Assembly: GCA_903822975.1 (NCBI GenBank) | Contig: CAIJRD010000012.1 | Span: 248,001 to 312,000 of the forward strand | Direction: 5' to 3' | DNA: 64,000 bases | Origin: an uncultured Sinobacteraceae bacterium | Lineage (GTDB): Bacteria > Pseudomonadota > Gammaproteobacteria > Nevskiales > Nevskiaceae | Part shown: one piece after another, positions 30,801 to 39,322 of the stretch | Position numbering within the stretch: the stretch's first letter is position 1 | How the letters are laid out: every line of letters begins with the position of its first letter | Made by a program: the position numbers and the translations under genes | Notes under the pieces: model-generated | Database searches by the model: none | Told to the model about the DNA's origin: nothing | The model's input: only the letters and a program-made list of their open reading frames with translations

Positions 30801-31937
30801 ATGACCGACTCTGCCGCTGTTCATTCCGCACAAGCCCGCACCGGGGTGCTGTTGGTCAATCTGGGTACGCCAGACGCACCGACACCGTCGGCGATCCGCC
30901 GATATCTGCGGCAGTTCCTGTCGGATCCGCGCGTGGTCGAAATTCCGCGCGCGGTCTGGCTGCCGATCCTGTATCTGTTCGTTCTGCCGTTCCGGCCGCG
31001 ACGTCTGGCACATGCCTATTCGTCGATCTGGCGTGATGATGGATCGCCCTTGCTGGCCATTTCGAAGCAGCAGAGCAGCCAACTGCGCCAGGAACTCGAG
31101 CGGCGCCACGGCCACGATGTGCCAGTGGCGCTGGCGATGAGTTACGGCAACCCGAGCATCGATGCCGCGCTGGCGGAACTTGTCGCGCAGAATGTTCGGC
31201 GCCTGCTGGTGCTGCCGCTGTATCCGCAATATTCCGGCAGTACCACTGCCGCAACCCTGGATGCAGTGTTCGATGCGCTTCGCAACTTGCGCTGGCTGCC
31301 CGAGTTGCGCACGGTCAACAGCTATCACGACGATGCTACGTATATAGCAGCGCTCGCGGACAGCGTGCGCGAACATTGGCGCGCAAAGGGACGCGGCGAA
31401 TTTCTGCTGATGTCGTTCCACGGCATTCCACAGCAATACGTACGCGCGGGTGATCCGTACTACTGCCAGTGCCTGAAGTCCGCCCGACTGCTGGCCGAAG
31501 CCCTGCAGTTGCAAGCCTCGCAATGGTCGGTGGCATTTCAAAGCCGCTTCGGCAAGACTCCTTGGGTGCAGCCGTATGCGGATCAAAAGATCCGCGCCTT
31601 GGCGCAGCAGGGCATACGCGAATTGGATGTCATCTGTCCCGGTTTCGCCGCCGACTGCCTGGAAACGCTGGAGGAAATCACGCTGCGCTATGGCTCAGAA
31701 TTCGTCGAAGCCGGCGGCCGCGAACTGCGCTACATACCGGCGCTCAATACCGCGACCACGCACATCGATATGCTCGTCGGCCTGGTTGAACGCAACCTGC
31801 AGGATTGGATGTATCCGACCCTCGATGCGGAGGCGATCGCAAACCGGCAGTCACGCGTGCAGATCGCCCTGCCTGAATTCGACGGCAGCGCGTCCGCAGA
31901 ACGAACGCCCGACCACATCGAGAATCAGACGCGCTGA
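30801..31937 (+). CDS. hemH: Ferrochelatase
   Basis: Inserts ferrous iron into protoporphyrin IX, the last step of haem synthesis. The 378-residue protein has GVLLVNLGTPDAPT at the N terminus, the active-site His in LLMSFHGIPQQYVRAGDPY, PYADQKIRALAQQGIRELDVICPGF with the following EEI containing the catalytic Glu, and FVEAGG. It is about 50 residues longer than E. coli HemH (320) owing to a polar C-terminal tail without obvious motif. ATG 30801 is chosen; the ribosome site is weak, and the longer frame reaches back into the symporter gene. Confidence 0.95.
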   Translation: MTDSAAVHSAQARTGVLLVNLGTPDAPTPSAIRRYLRQFLSDPRVVEIPRAVWLPILYLFVLPFRPRRLAHAYSSIWRDDGSPLLAISKQQSSQLRQELERRHGHDVPVALAMSYGNPSIDAALAELVAQNVRRLLVLPLYPQYSGSTTAATLDAVFDALRNLRWLPELRTVNSYHDDATYIAALADSVREHWRAKGRGEFLLMSFHGIPQQYVRAGDPYYCQCLKSARLLAEALQLQASQWSVAFQSRFGKTPWVQPYADQKIRALAQQGIRELDVICPGFAADCLETLEEITLRYGSEFVEAGGRELRYIPALNTATTHIDMLVGLVERNLQDWMYPTLDAEAIANRQSRVQIALPEFDGSASAERTPDHIENQTR

Positions 31938-32222
31938 GCCGGCGAAAAGAGCGAGGCCTCCGAAGCGAGCGCGCTTTGGCGCATTCGAATTTCGATCGAC
32001 CGAGGATCGAAGCGGCGCGGGGCCAAACAATGCAAACGCGAAGCCCTCGCGCGGCGCAAGCGCACAGACCGTCCAGTCACGGATTCGCGATGGGCTGGAC
32101 CGCATCGCAATGGATCGGACTGAAGGAATAGCCGGTCGTTTCGATATCCAACCCACGCGCTCAGACTCTCGACTCGAGGCAGGCGCGCCCGACCGCGACG
32201 GTGACATCGCCCCGAGGGCAGC

Positions 32223-33068
32223 TTAGGGCGGCGACCCGGATGATGTCGGCGGCACGATCACCGTCGGTGCTGAACGCGTATCCACTGGCGCGGCACCAAC
32301 CGGTACCGTAACGCTGGGCGCAGGTACCGACCGCGGTCGGACCGACGGAGACGGGTTCGCTGGCGACGCTGCCATCGGCACGGTGGTCTGTGGCGATGGT
32401 GCATGAACTACGGCTGCCGCTGAACTTGCCTTTGAGGTTTGGCCAGCAGTCGGCGCTGCGGATTTAGGAGCAGATGCCGCAGCGACAGGCGCCTCGATCG
32501 TCCCAGACGCAGGCGGGGGCACCACGATCGCTGGCGTTGCATCGAGTGTCGAAGCCGGCGTCACCGGCGACCGTTTGGGCGATGCGGGGCTTGGCCCAGG
32601 TACAGGGTTCGAGTTTTCGAGGCCGCCCCGCGAAGATTGTGGCGCGAGATTCGACGCAGCGTTGGCAACTGGCGCATCGCGGCGCACTGCCACGGCCGCC
32701 TCTCCTGGGGCGCAACCACGCGCATCGACACCCTCGCCGTATGGGGTTCGCGGGCACTGGTCGATTCCATCGGGCACGCCATCGAAGTCGCTGTCGATCG
32801 CACAGCCGCGTGCGTCGACGTGCGCGCCGGGCGGCGTGTAGGGACAGTCGTCGTGGTCGTCGGTTACGCCGTCGCCATCGGCATCGCCCTGCAGCGGACA
32901 GCCGCGAGCATCCACGCGCGTTCCGGGGGTTGTATAGGGGCAGGCGTCGATCTCATCCGGCACGCCATCCGCATCGCCATCGACCATCGGCGGCGACTGC
33001 GCTTGAGCGGCTGCACCCATTGCAAGTAGCAGGAATCCACCGAGACCTGCCGCTACGCCCTTCAGCAT
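32223..33068 (-). CDS. Secreted thrombospondin type 3 repeat protein with Pro/Ala/Ser-rich tail
   Basis: A 281-residue exported protein: signal peptide (1-23, ending AQAQ), three calcium-binding type 3 repeats (about 27-120; DGDADGVPDEIDACPYTTPG and two close copies, each ending VDARGC), then about 160 residues of low-complexity Ala/Pro/Ser/Thr. In many OmpA-like proteins such repeats join the barrel to a peptidoglycan-binding domain, but neither of those is present. AGGGAG lies just ahead of ATG 33068. It is downstream of ompA on the same strand but separated by a terminator, so a functional link with OmpA is only suggested by neighbourhood. Confidence 0.82.
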   Translation of the reverse strand: MLKGVAAGLGGFLLLAMGAAAQAQSPPMVDGDADGVPDEIDACPYTTPGTRVDARGCPLQGDADGDGVTDDHDDCPYTPPGAHVDARGCAIDSDFDGVPDGIDQCPRTPYGEGVDARGCAPGEAAVAVRRDAPVANAASNLAPQSSRGGLENSNPVPGPSPASPKRSPVTPASTLDATPAIVVPPPASGTIEAPVAAASAPKSAAPTAGQTSKASSAAAVVHAPSPQTTVPMAASPANPSPSVRPRSVPAPSVTVPVGAAPVDTRSAPTVIVPPTSSGSPP

Positions 33069-33185
33069 TCGTGCTCCCTGTTTCCGTACCTTGAATGCCA
33101 GTTACATCGATGTCCTGCAGCTTGCCCGGATTCTACCGATCCGGCCAGTCGTCGTCGGCGCGCGGACCAACTTCCGCGACAGCCA

Positions 33186-33221
33186 ACAAAAACCCCCGCC
33201 GCAGTAGCTGCGACGGGGGTT
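33186..33221 (-). terminator. Rho-independent terminator of ompA
   Basis: Stem AACCCCCG/CGGGGGTT (33191-33198 with 33214-33221), one mismatch, then CGCA/TGCG; followed on the minus strand by five T residues. It is 30 nt after the ompA stop. Confidence 0.9.
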
Positions 33222-33250
33222 GATTACGACTGGCTTCGAATCAGACTTTG

Positions 33251-34267
33251 TTACGGCGCGATCGTCTTCAACTCGACGCGACGGTTGAGTGCACGGCCGG
33301 CCTTGGTCGTGTTCGGCGCAACCGGCTTGCTCTCGCCATAGGCGTGAATCTTGATGCTCGCCGCCTTCACGCCCTTCTTGGTCAGGTAATCCTCGACCGC
33401 ATTGGCGCGACGCTCGGACAGCGCCTGGTTATAGGCGTCGGTACCGATCCAATCGGTGTGGCCGGCGACGTCGACCTTCAGATCCGGATACTGCGTCTCC
33501 AGCTGATTGATGACGGTGGCATCGGAGTCGAGGCTGGCGCGCGCAAAGGAATCGAGCGACGACTGGTCGAATGCGAAATGGATGTCGTCGAAGCGACGGT
33601 TGCCCTTGAGGGTCGTCGGCGCCTTCGCAGCAACCGGAGTCGGGATCGGCGCGGCGGTCGGCTCTTCTTTCTCTGCCGGCTTGCCGCCACCCACTGGGAT
33701 CAGAAGTCCGAGTGTGAACACGGGCTCGCCGAAAGTGTTGACGCCCTTGCCAGGAAATTTGGCGTCGTCGACGAACGTCCAGCGGTATGCCGCGCTTGCG
33801 CGCACGCCGAAGTCGGCCGTGTAAATCTTGAAGTAGTGAATGGCACCGACGCCGGCATCGGTGAACAGCGCGCTGTCCTTGCCGCTGTTCTTCAGAATCT
33901 CGCTGGTGTGGCCGACATTGACGCCGAAGTACGGCGCGAACGAGGGATCACGCGAGAAGAAGTACTGGGCACCGATCTGCTGCTGCCACTCTTTCCAGGG
34001 CGCACTGCCCGATTTCGAGTTGTCGTGATTGAAGTGGTAATACAAGCCACCGGCTTCAATATTGAAGTGTTGGCTAACAGGAAAACCGCCGCCCAAGAAG
34101 CCGCCGATACCGTTCTCGGATTTGCGGCTGTCGTCAGCGATCGCGTAGTTGAGGCTCATGGCGACGTACGGACGCATGGCGACATCATCATCTGCCGCTC
34201 GCGCAATGCCACCGCTGAGGAGCAGCGCCGCACCCGCGCCACACATTGTCAGTGCCTTAAGCTTCAT
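33251..34267 (-). CDS. OmpA family outer-membrane protein
   Basis: A 338-residue outer-membrane protein: signal peptide (1-24, ending ARAA), an eight-stranded barrel (about 30-190), a Pro/Ala-rich linker with GGKPAEKEEPTAAP (about 193-215), and a C-terminal OmpA domain (about 220-338) with IHFAFDQSSLD, VAGHTDWIGTDAYNQALSE, RRANAVEDYL and NRRVEL, which binds peptidoglycan through its conserved Asp and Arg. It links the outer membrane to the wall. ATG 34267 is right: GGGAG is six bases ahead and the signal peptide begins there; the longer frame to 34339 is not used. Confidence 0.93.
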   Translation of the reverse strand: MKLKALTMCGAGAALLLSGGIARAADDDVAMRPYVAMSLNYAIADDSRKSENGIGGFLGGGFPVSQHFNIEAGGLYYHFNHDNSKSGSAPWKEWQQQIGAQYFFSRDPSFAPYFGVNVGHTSEILKNSGKDSALFTDAGVGAIHYFKIYTADFGVRASAAYRWTFVDDAKFPGKGVNTFGEPVFTLGLLIPVGGGKPAEKEEPTAAPIPTPVAAKAPTTLKGNRRFDDIHFAFDQSSLDSFARASLDSDATVINQLETQYPDLKVDVAGHTDWIGTDAYNQALSERRANAVEDYLTKKGVKAASIKIHAYGESKPVAPNTTKAGRALNRRVELKTIAP

Positions 34268-34459
34268 CTTCGACTCCCAAGCCGGTAATTTAATCAAACT
34301 GCCCCCGCCAGCTGCGCCAGCGATGTCACTGACACGCATTTTCCGCGCCGTTCATTGCGAAGCGTATACGGATGCGTGACGGCGGGCAAGGTCGACAACC
34401 GCAAAAAACACCGAGAACCCTGCAGCTTTAGGAGATATAAGTGACAATCGCCGACCCTG

Positions 34460-35503
34460 TTGTGGACCGGTTCTCAAACCTTGCAAGAATTCATCTTTCA
34501 TTACGGCTTATTCCTGGCTAAGACCGTAACGCTGGTCGTCGCGCTCGGCGCGATCGTAATCCTCATCGCCGTCAGCCTGCGCGAATCGCGCCGTGGCGGC
34601 GGCGAACGCCTGGAGATCAAGCACGTCAATCAGCAGCTCGAGCACGCCGCGGACGTGCTCAATGCCGAACTGCTCAACGACGCCGAATACAAGCTGTACG
34701 CCAAAGCTCGCAAGCAACAGGAAAAATCCCGCCAGAAGGCACCTGGCAACGAGTCCACGCCACGACTGTTCGTCCTGGATTTCATCGGCGACCTGGAAGC
34801 GTCGGCGGTCGAGTCCTTGCGCGAAGAGATCAGCGCTCTACTGCAGGTCACGCGCAGTGGCGATGAAGTCCTGCTGCGGCTGGAGAGCGCCGGCGGCGTC
34901 GTCCAGGGTTATGGCCTGGCTGCTTCGCAACTGCGTCGACTGCGCGATCGCGGCCTGCGCCTGACCATCGCCATCGACAAGGTCGCGGCCAGCGGTGGCT
35001 ACCTGATGGCAAGCGTGGCCGACCACATCGTCGCCGCTCCGTTCGCGATCGTCGGCTCGATCGGTGTCGTTGGCCAGTTGCCGAATTTCAGCCGCCTGTT
35101 GCGCGACAATAAAATCGACTACGAAATGCATACCGCGGGCGAATACAAACGCACGCTGACGATCTTCGGCGAGAACACCGATGAAGGCCGCGCGAAGTTC
35201 CGTGAAGAACTCGAGCAGGTGCACCAATTGTTCAAGGGCTTTGTCGCCGCAAACCGGCCCAAGCTCGAACTCACGCCGGTGACCACCGGCGAGTACTGGT
35301 ACGGCAGTCAGGCGCTGGCGCTCGGGTTGGTCGACGAACTGAAGACCAGTGACGATCTGCTACTGCAGGCTGCGGCAAAGTCGGCCGTCTACACGGTGCG
35401 CCATCGGCCGCCGCGCAACCTGCGAAAATGGCTGCTCGGCGGCTTGGGCGGCTCGCTGGGCGCGGCCACCGGCCTGCACCACAAGCTGCTGCAACTCCCC
35501 TGA
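34460..35503 (+). CDS. sohB: S49 family inner-membrane serine protease SohB
   Basis: Signal-peptide-peptidase-like protease facing the periplasm, about 347 residues. The N-terminal helix (HYGLFLAKTVTLVVALGAIV), RLFVLDFIGDLEASAVESLREEI, LRLESAGGVVQGYGLAASQL, the nucleophile region KVAASGGYLMASVAD, PFAIVGSIGVVGQLPNF and the Lys of EYKRTLT align closely with E. coli SohB. No ATG is available: TTG 34460 or TTG 34481 (which aligns best with the E. coli start) must be used. A good ribosome site with GTG at 34441 is in another frame (see findings). It is followed by the DegQ-type protease gene. Confidence 0.9.
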   Translation: MWTGSQTLQEFIFHYGLFLAKTVTLVVALGAIVILIAVSLRESRRGGGERLEIKHVNQQLEHAADVLNAELLNDAEYKLYAKARKQQEKSRQKAPGNESTPRLFVLDFIGDLEASAVESLREEISALLQVTRSGDEVLLRLESAGGVVQGYGLAASQLRRLRDRGLRLTIAIDKVAASGGYLMASVADHIVAAPFAIVGSIGVVGQLPNFSRLLRDNKIDYEMHTAGEYKRTLTIFGENTDEGRAKFREELEQVHQLFKGFVAANRPKLELTPVTTGEYWYGSQALALGLVDELKTSDDLLLQAAAKSAVYTVRHRPPRNLRKWLLGGLGGSLGAATGLHHKLLQLP

Positions 35504-35537
35504 GTCGGTCGGAAAATCTGACCGACAAGGTAAATTT
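35504..35537 (+). terminator. Weak hairpin after sohB
   Basis: Stem GTCGGTC/GACCGAC (35504-35510 with 35520-35526), starting directly after the sohB stop, followed eight bases later by a TTTTT run. It could reduce read-through into the protease gene. Confidence 0.4.
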
Positions 35538-35683
35538 TTCCTGCGGCATCGCGAAACTCGGCAATCTTTTTACGGTCACACAGGCGGCGCGAAAGGGCTC
35601 TAAACCAGCCTGAACACAGCCAGAACAAGATGCCCGCCGACGCCAACGATCTATTTGTGTCCCTCAACCCCAAGGCTTGGACA

Positions 35684-37108
35684 ATGTCGAAAATGACGCT
35701 GATTAAAACCACTGCCGCCGCCGCTGTCCTGGCGCTCGGTGCTACCGCTGCTGCCGTGATCTTCGGAACGACCTCGCCGTCGCCGGTTCAGGCGGACATC
35801 CCGCCCGCCGTCCTCGGTCAGGTGCAGACCCCGACCGGCCCGATGCCGTCGCTGGCACCGATGCTGAAGAACGTGCTGCCGGCGGTCGTGAATATCGCGG
35901 TGACCAGCAAGGTCGAAGTACAGAATCCGCTGATGCAGGATCCGTTCTTCAAGCGCTTCTTCAACGTTCCCGATCAGGCGCCGCAAGAACAGGAAGCGCA
36001 GGCGATCGGTTCGGGCGTGATCGTCGATGCCGCCAAGGGCTACGTTCTCACGAACAACCACGTGATCGACCAGGCCGACTCGATCAAGGTCAAGCTCAAT
36101 GATGACCGCGAGTACGACGCGAAGCTGATCGGCAAGGACCCGGAAAGCGATCTGGCGGTGCTGCAGATCAAGGCCGAGGATCTCAAACAACTGGCAATCG
36201 CCGACTCGGATCTGCTGCAGGTCGGCGATTTCGTCGTCGCCATTGGCTCGCCGTTCGCGCTCAACCAGACCGTCACCTCGGGCATCGTCAGCGCGCTCGG
36301 TCGCGCCACCCCGGATGGTGGCGACGGCATTCAGGATTTCATCCAGACCGACGCTTCGATCAACCCGGGTAATTCCGGCGGCGCGCTGGTCAACCTGAAG
36401 GGCGAACTGGTGGGCATTCCGAGCCAGATCTTGTCGCGCAGCGGCGGCAACATGGGCATCGGTTTCGCCATCCCGACCAACCTCGCGAAGTCGGTGATGA
36501 CGCAGCTGATCGCCACCGGTAGCGTCAACCGCGGTCGCATCGGCATCGGCATCCAGCCGCTGAATCCGCAGTTGGCAAAGGCCTTCGGTCTGAAGGACAC
36601 CCACGGCGCGCTGGTCACGCAAGTCACGCCGGGTTCGCCCGCCGCCAAGGCCGGCATCAAGGTGAAGGACGTGATCATCTCGGCTAACGGTCGCGAGATT
36701 CTCAACGCACAGCAATTGCACAACACCGTTGGCGTCCTCAGCGTCGGCGACAAGATCAACCTCAAGCTGATCCGCGACGGCGCGCAGAAAGACGTTTCGG
36801 TGGAAGTCGGCAAGGCGCCGGATAAGGTTGTCGCCGCCAGCGGCAAGGTCACCAAGTCGAAGCTCGCTGGCGTCACGCTGGGCGAAGTCACCGACGGCGA
36901 CAGCAAGGGCGTACAGATCACCGCAGTCGACCCGGCTTCGGCCGCGGCGCGTGGCGGTCTGCGTCCGGGCGACATCATCGTCGCCGTCAACAACCGCCCT
37001 GTCACCGGCGTCGACGACTTCAACTCGGCCGCCAGCGCCAGCAAGGACGGCCAATTGTTGCTGCAGATCCAGCGCGGCAACGCAACCTTCTTCCTGGTTC
37101 TGCAGTAA
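35684..37108 (+). CDS. Periplasmic serine endoprotease, DegP/DegQ (HtrA) family
   Basis: Quality-control protease of the periplasm, 474 residues. Signal peptide or N-terminal anchor about 5-30; trypsin-like domain with His in VLTNNHVID, Asp in ESDLAVLQI and Ser in INPGNSGGALVN; then two PDZ domains (about 285-370 and 380-470), the second ending in QIQRGNATFFLVLQ. The short loop region and length favour DegQ (about 455) over DegP. ATG 35684 is chosen, with 35693 also possible. Upstream, GAAACT and GTCACA boxes about 16 bp apart loosely resemble a sigma-E promoter; this is weak. A 14-bp hairpin follows the gene. Confidence 0.93.
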   Translation: MSKMTLIKTTAAAAVLALGATAAAVIFGTTSPSPVQADIPPAVLGQVQTPTGPMPSLAPMLKNVLPAVVNIAVTSKVEVQNPLMQDPFFKRFFNVPDQAPQEQEAQAIGSGVIVDAAKGYVLTNNHVIDQADSIKVKLNDDREYDAKLIGKDPESDLAVLQIKAEDLKQLAIADSDLLQVGDFVVAIGSPFALNQTVTSGIVSALGRATPDGGDGIQDFIQTDASINPGNSGGALVNLKGELVGIPSQILSRSGGNMGIGFAIPTNLAKSVMTQLIATGSVNRGRIGIGIQPLNPQLAKAFGLKDTHGALVTQVTPGSPAAKAGIKVKDVIISANGREILNAQQLHNTVGVLSVGDKINLKLIRDGAQKDVSVEVGKAPDKVVAASGKVTKSKLAGVTLGEVTDGDSKGVQITAVDPASAAARGGLRPGDIIVAVNNRPVTGVDDFNSAASASKDGQLLLQIQRGNATFFLVLQ

Positions 37109-37119
37109 TCCAGCGGATC

Positions 37120-37152
37120 GACGGACCGTTGCCATTGCGGCAACGGTCCGTC
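37120..37152 (+). terminator. Hairpin after the DegQ-type gene
   Basis: Perfect 14-bp stem (37120-37133 with 37139-37152) around ATTGC, 12 nt after the stop. There is no T-run, so it may be a terminator of the non-canonical sort or a 3'-end stabiliser. Confidence 0.6.
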
Positions 37153-37192
37153 AACGCAAGCTATACTCGCAGCGTCCCTCTGCCGAACGCCG

Positions 37193-37387
37193 ATGCTCGC
37201 CGAACAACTCGCACAATTGGACGAACGTGTGCAGCGACTCATCACTGCGCATAGGCAGTTGCGGCTCGAAAAAAAGCGCATGCAGCAGGAACGCGATCGC
37301 TTGCTCGCGCTGAACGCCGAACTCAAGCGCCGCATCGAAGGTGTGGTCGAGCGCATCCGCCTGCTGGAAGCGGACCAAGCGCCATGA
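37193..37387 (+). CDS. ZapB-like coiled-coil cell-division protein (TIGR02449 type)
   Basis: A 64-residue protein that is one continuous coiled coil (heptad Leu/Ile/Arg pattern, RLEKKRMQQERDRLLALNAE in the middle). Small proteins of this kind are regularly encoded next to zapA and are treated as ZapB homologues that connect to the Z-ring through ZapA. The stop overlaps the zapA start (ATGA, 37384-37387), so the two are translationally coupled. A TATACT box at 37162-37167 may be the -10 of the operon promoter. Confidence 0.8.
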   Translation: MLAEQLAQLDERVQRLITAHRQLRLEKKRMQQERDRLLALNAELKRRIEGVVERIRLLEADQAP

Positions 37388-37728
37388 GCATTCCGCCGAA
37401 CGAAGCTGCCAAGTCCGCACGCAAGGAAGAACCCCTGACGGTGACCGTGCGCGTCATGGGACGCGAATATTCGGTGGCCTGCCCAACCGACGAGCACGAG
37501 GCCTTGGTGGCCTCGGCCGATCACCTGAATGAACGCATGACCGCCATTCGTCGACGGGGCAAGGCACTCGGTGCGGAGCGCATCGCGGTGATGGCAGCGC
37601 TCAATCTCGCGCGCGACTACTTGGCTCTGAAAGGTCACGCCGCGCTGGCACCTCAGCAGGCCGAGGCGATCGAAAAGATCCAGCAACTCGGTCTCGATAT
37701 CGACAGCACGCTGAACGCGGCTGATTGA
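37384..37728 (+). CDS. zapA: Cell division protein ZapA
   Basis: Promotes FtsZ bundling at the division site. The 114-residue protein has the ZapA domain: VTVRVMGREYSVACPTDEHE, the AADHLNER-like segment SADHLNERM, and the helical RIAVMAALNLARDYLAL. It partners the coiled-coil protein encoded just upstream. The order zapA - 6S RNA - fau is the same as in E. coli, which supports all three calls. Confidence 0.93.
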   Translation: MSIPPNEAAKSARKEEPLTVTVRVMGREYSVACPTDEHEALVASADHLNERMTAIRRRGKALGAERIAVMAALNLARDYLALKGHAALAPQQAEAIEKIQQLGLDIDSTLNAAD

Positions 37729-37773
37729 CCGATAAAGCACCGCGACACGCTCACTCGCTGTGCTATCTTTTGA

Positions 37774-37960
37774 ACGTGTCTCCTGCGGTGTTCGATGTCC
37801 GTTAGAACCCCTTGAGCCTAATTGCTATGCCTAGGGAGCCAACCCCGCGTAGGGTGTGCAGGTCCGCGATGTCAGCGGAAAGCCCAAATACATGGAGCGG
37901 CACCCACTTGAGACGCTGTCTCAAGGTCGAAGACGGATGACGGCACTGGCGGGAGACACC
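37774..37960 (+). ncRNA. ssrS: 6S RNA
   Basis: 6S RNA mimics an open promoter and sequesters sigma-70 RNA polymerase in stationary phase. No sequence alignment was run; the call rests on position (between zapA and fau, as in E. coli), length near 185 nt and structure. The ends pair perfectly, GTGTCTCC (37776-37783) with GGAGACAC (37952-37959), and the stem continues imperfectly inward (GGTGTTCG with CGGCACT). A -10-like TATCTT at 37764-37769 is spaced correctly for a start near 37776. Exact ends are approximate. Confidence 0.85.
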
Positions 37961-37978
37961 TTTATTTCCTCGGCGGCG

Positions 37979-38566
37979 ATGCAAAAATCCGCATTGCGCA
38001 CCGAACTTCGCCGCCGCCGCCGCGCGATCGGAACTTCCGAACGCCGTCGCGCCGCACGCCGAACTGCGCACTTGTTGCTGAATCTTCGTCGCGTGCGCGC
38101 AGCACATCATGTCGCGGTCTATCTGCCGCTTGCGCACGAACTGGATACGCGGCCACTGATCCGTGACTTGCTGCGACGAGGCACCCAGGTTTACGCGCCG
38201 TTCGTCGACTGGCGCAAACGCATGCATTTCGCAGCGCTGACCCGTTTGACGCATTTGCGCAAGGATTCGCTGGGTCTGGCTGCGCCGATGGCGAGCCGAT
38301 CGCGCCGATCGCCGCGCCGTCTGGACCTAATTATTCTGCCGCTGCTCGGCTTTGACGCCTGCGGTCATCGACTCGGCATGGGTGCGGGCTACTATGACCG
38401 CAGCCTCGCTTTTCAGCGTGTCGGTTCACGACCCTGGCGAGTGGGCTATGCGTATCCGCAGCAGCAGATTGCGGCGCTGCCAGCCGAGCCCTGGGATGTA
38501 AGACTCGATGCCGTGGCACTTTCGAACGGCATTCGGCGTCTCACCCAAGGTGCCAAGGCTGGTTGA
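37979..38566 (+). CDS. fau: 5-formyltetrahydrofolate cyclo-ligase
   Basis: Converts 5-formyl-THF to 5,10-methenyl-THF with ATP (YgfA). About 195 residues, the normal length. It shows the basic substrate-binding start MQKSALRTELRRRRRAI, VYLPLAHELDTRPLI, DLIILPLLGFDACGHRLGMG and the hallmark GMGAGYYDRSL. Starts at 37856 and 37937 would lie inside the 6S RNA and are rejected in favour of ATG 37979. It is probably produced from the 6S transcript or its own promoter, as in other gammaproteobacteria. Confidence 0.92.
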   Translation: MQKSALRTELRRRRRAIGTSERRRAARRTAHLLLNLRRVRAAHHVAVYLPLAHELDTRPLIRDLLRRGTQVYAPFVDWRKRMHFAALTRLTHLRKDSLGLAAPMASRSRRSPRRLDLIILPLLGFDACGHRLGMGAGYYDRSLAFQRVGSRPWRVGYAYPQQQIAALPAEPWDVRLDAVALSNGIRRLTQGAKAG

Positions 38567-38641
38567 ACCCAGCGCGCGCCTGCCTGCTGACGGCAACCAG
38601 CAGAAATTTTCGGCATTGCAGATTCGATTCATTGAGAACTT

Positions 38642-39271
38642 ATGAATAAATTTCCAAGCGCGCTCGCACTCCTGGCCAGCAGCCTGATGTTGGGCGCGTG
38701 CTCGCACATCCAGTTTTATGCCGACTCGGACCATGAACTGATCTCCTCGGCCAGCATTACGCAGTTACAGCCGACACAAGTTCGCGTCAGCGTGCGCTTC
38801 TTCAGCGACGGCAAACGAGTCGATCGCGCCGAAGTGCCGTTGAAGAAATATGTCGACAACGCGCTGAATCAAACCTCGGTATTGCGACCGACGGACGATC
38901 CCAAGGCACCGGCGACGCTCTACGTCGAAGTTGAGGACATTTCTGCCTCGGGCGAGCAGCCCAATGGCGACTTCCTGTTTTCAGGCATGACGATCGGGCG
39001 CATTCCGGTGAGCCGCATCACCGACCGCTACGAATTCAAGCTGCGCTACCGCATGGCGAATGGGCACCAGCGATTCGGCCACGACAAACACGGCATCTGG
39101 ACCAGCGTCGGCGAATTGCCTGCGCCGAGCTTGCGCGGCCCCTACACCAGCTCGGAGCGCGCCTTCAAGGCGGTGGTCACGGATGTCGTATTGACCTTCC
39201 TGAAAAACGTAACCTTGACCGATACCGACGCCGACTCGGTTATCTTTGTGCAGGACGATCCGGAGCCCTAG
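38642..39271 (+). CDS. Predicted lipoprotein of unknown function
   Basis: A 209-residue protein with a signal peptide and lipobox LGAC (Cys20), so it should be anchored to an envelope membrane. The mature part is mixed alpha/beta and polar (VEVEDISASGEQPNGDFLFS, DRYEFKLRYRMANGHQRFGH, SSERAFKAVVTDVVLTFLKN) and acidic at the end. I recognise no domain. It is transcribed with the same orientation as the flanking fau and EVE genes, but gaps of 75 and 51 nt give no proof of an operon. Confidence 0.75.
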   Translation: MNKFPSALALLASSLMLGACSHIQFYADSDHELISSASITQLQPTQVRVSVRFFSDGKRVDRAEVPLKKYVDNALNQTSVLRPTDDPKAPATLYVEVEDISASGEQPNGDFLFSGMTIGRIPVSRITDRYEFKLRYRMANGHQRFGHDKHGIWTSVGELPAPSLRGPYTSSERAFKAVVTDVVLTFLKNVTLTDTDADSVIFVQDDPEP

Positions 39272-39322
39272 CCTCGGAACACGGATCGAGCAATCTCGAT
39301 AGAAAGGACAAGTCGCACGATC

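Noticed and set aside
37856..37978. Upstream starts of the 5-formyl-THF cyclo-ligase gene
   Set aside because: They lie inside the 6S RNA and add residues absent from the family.
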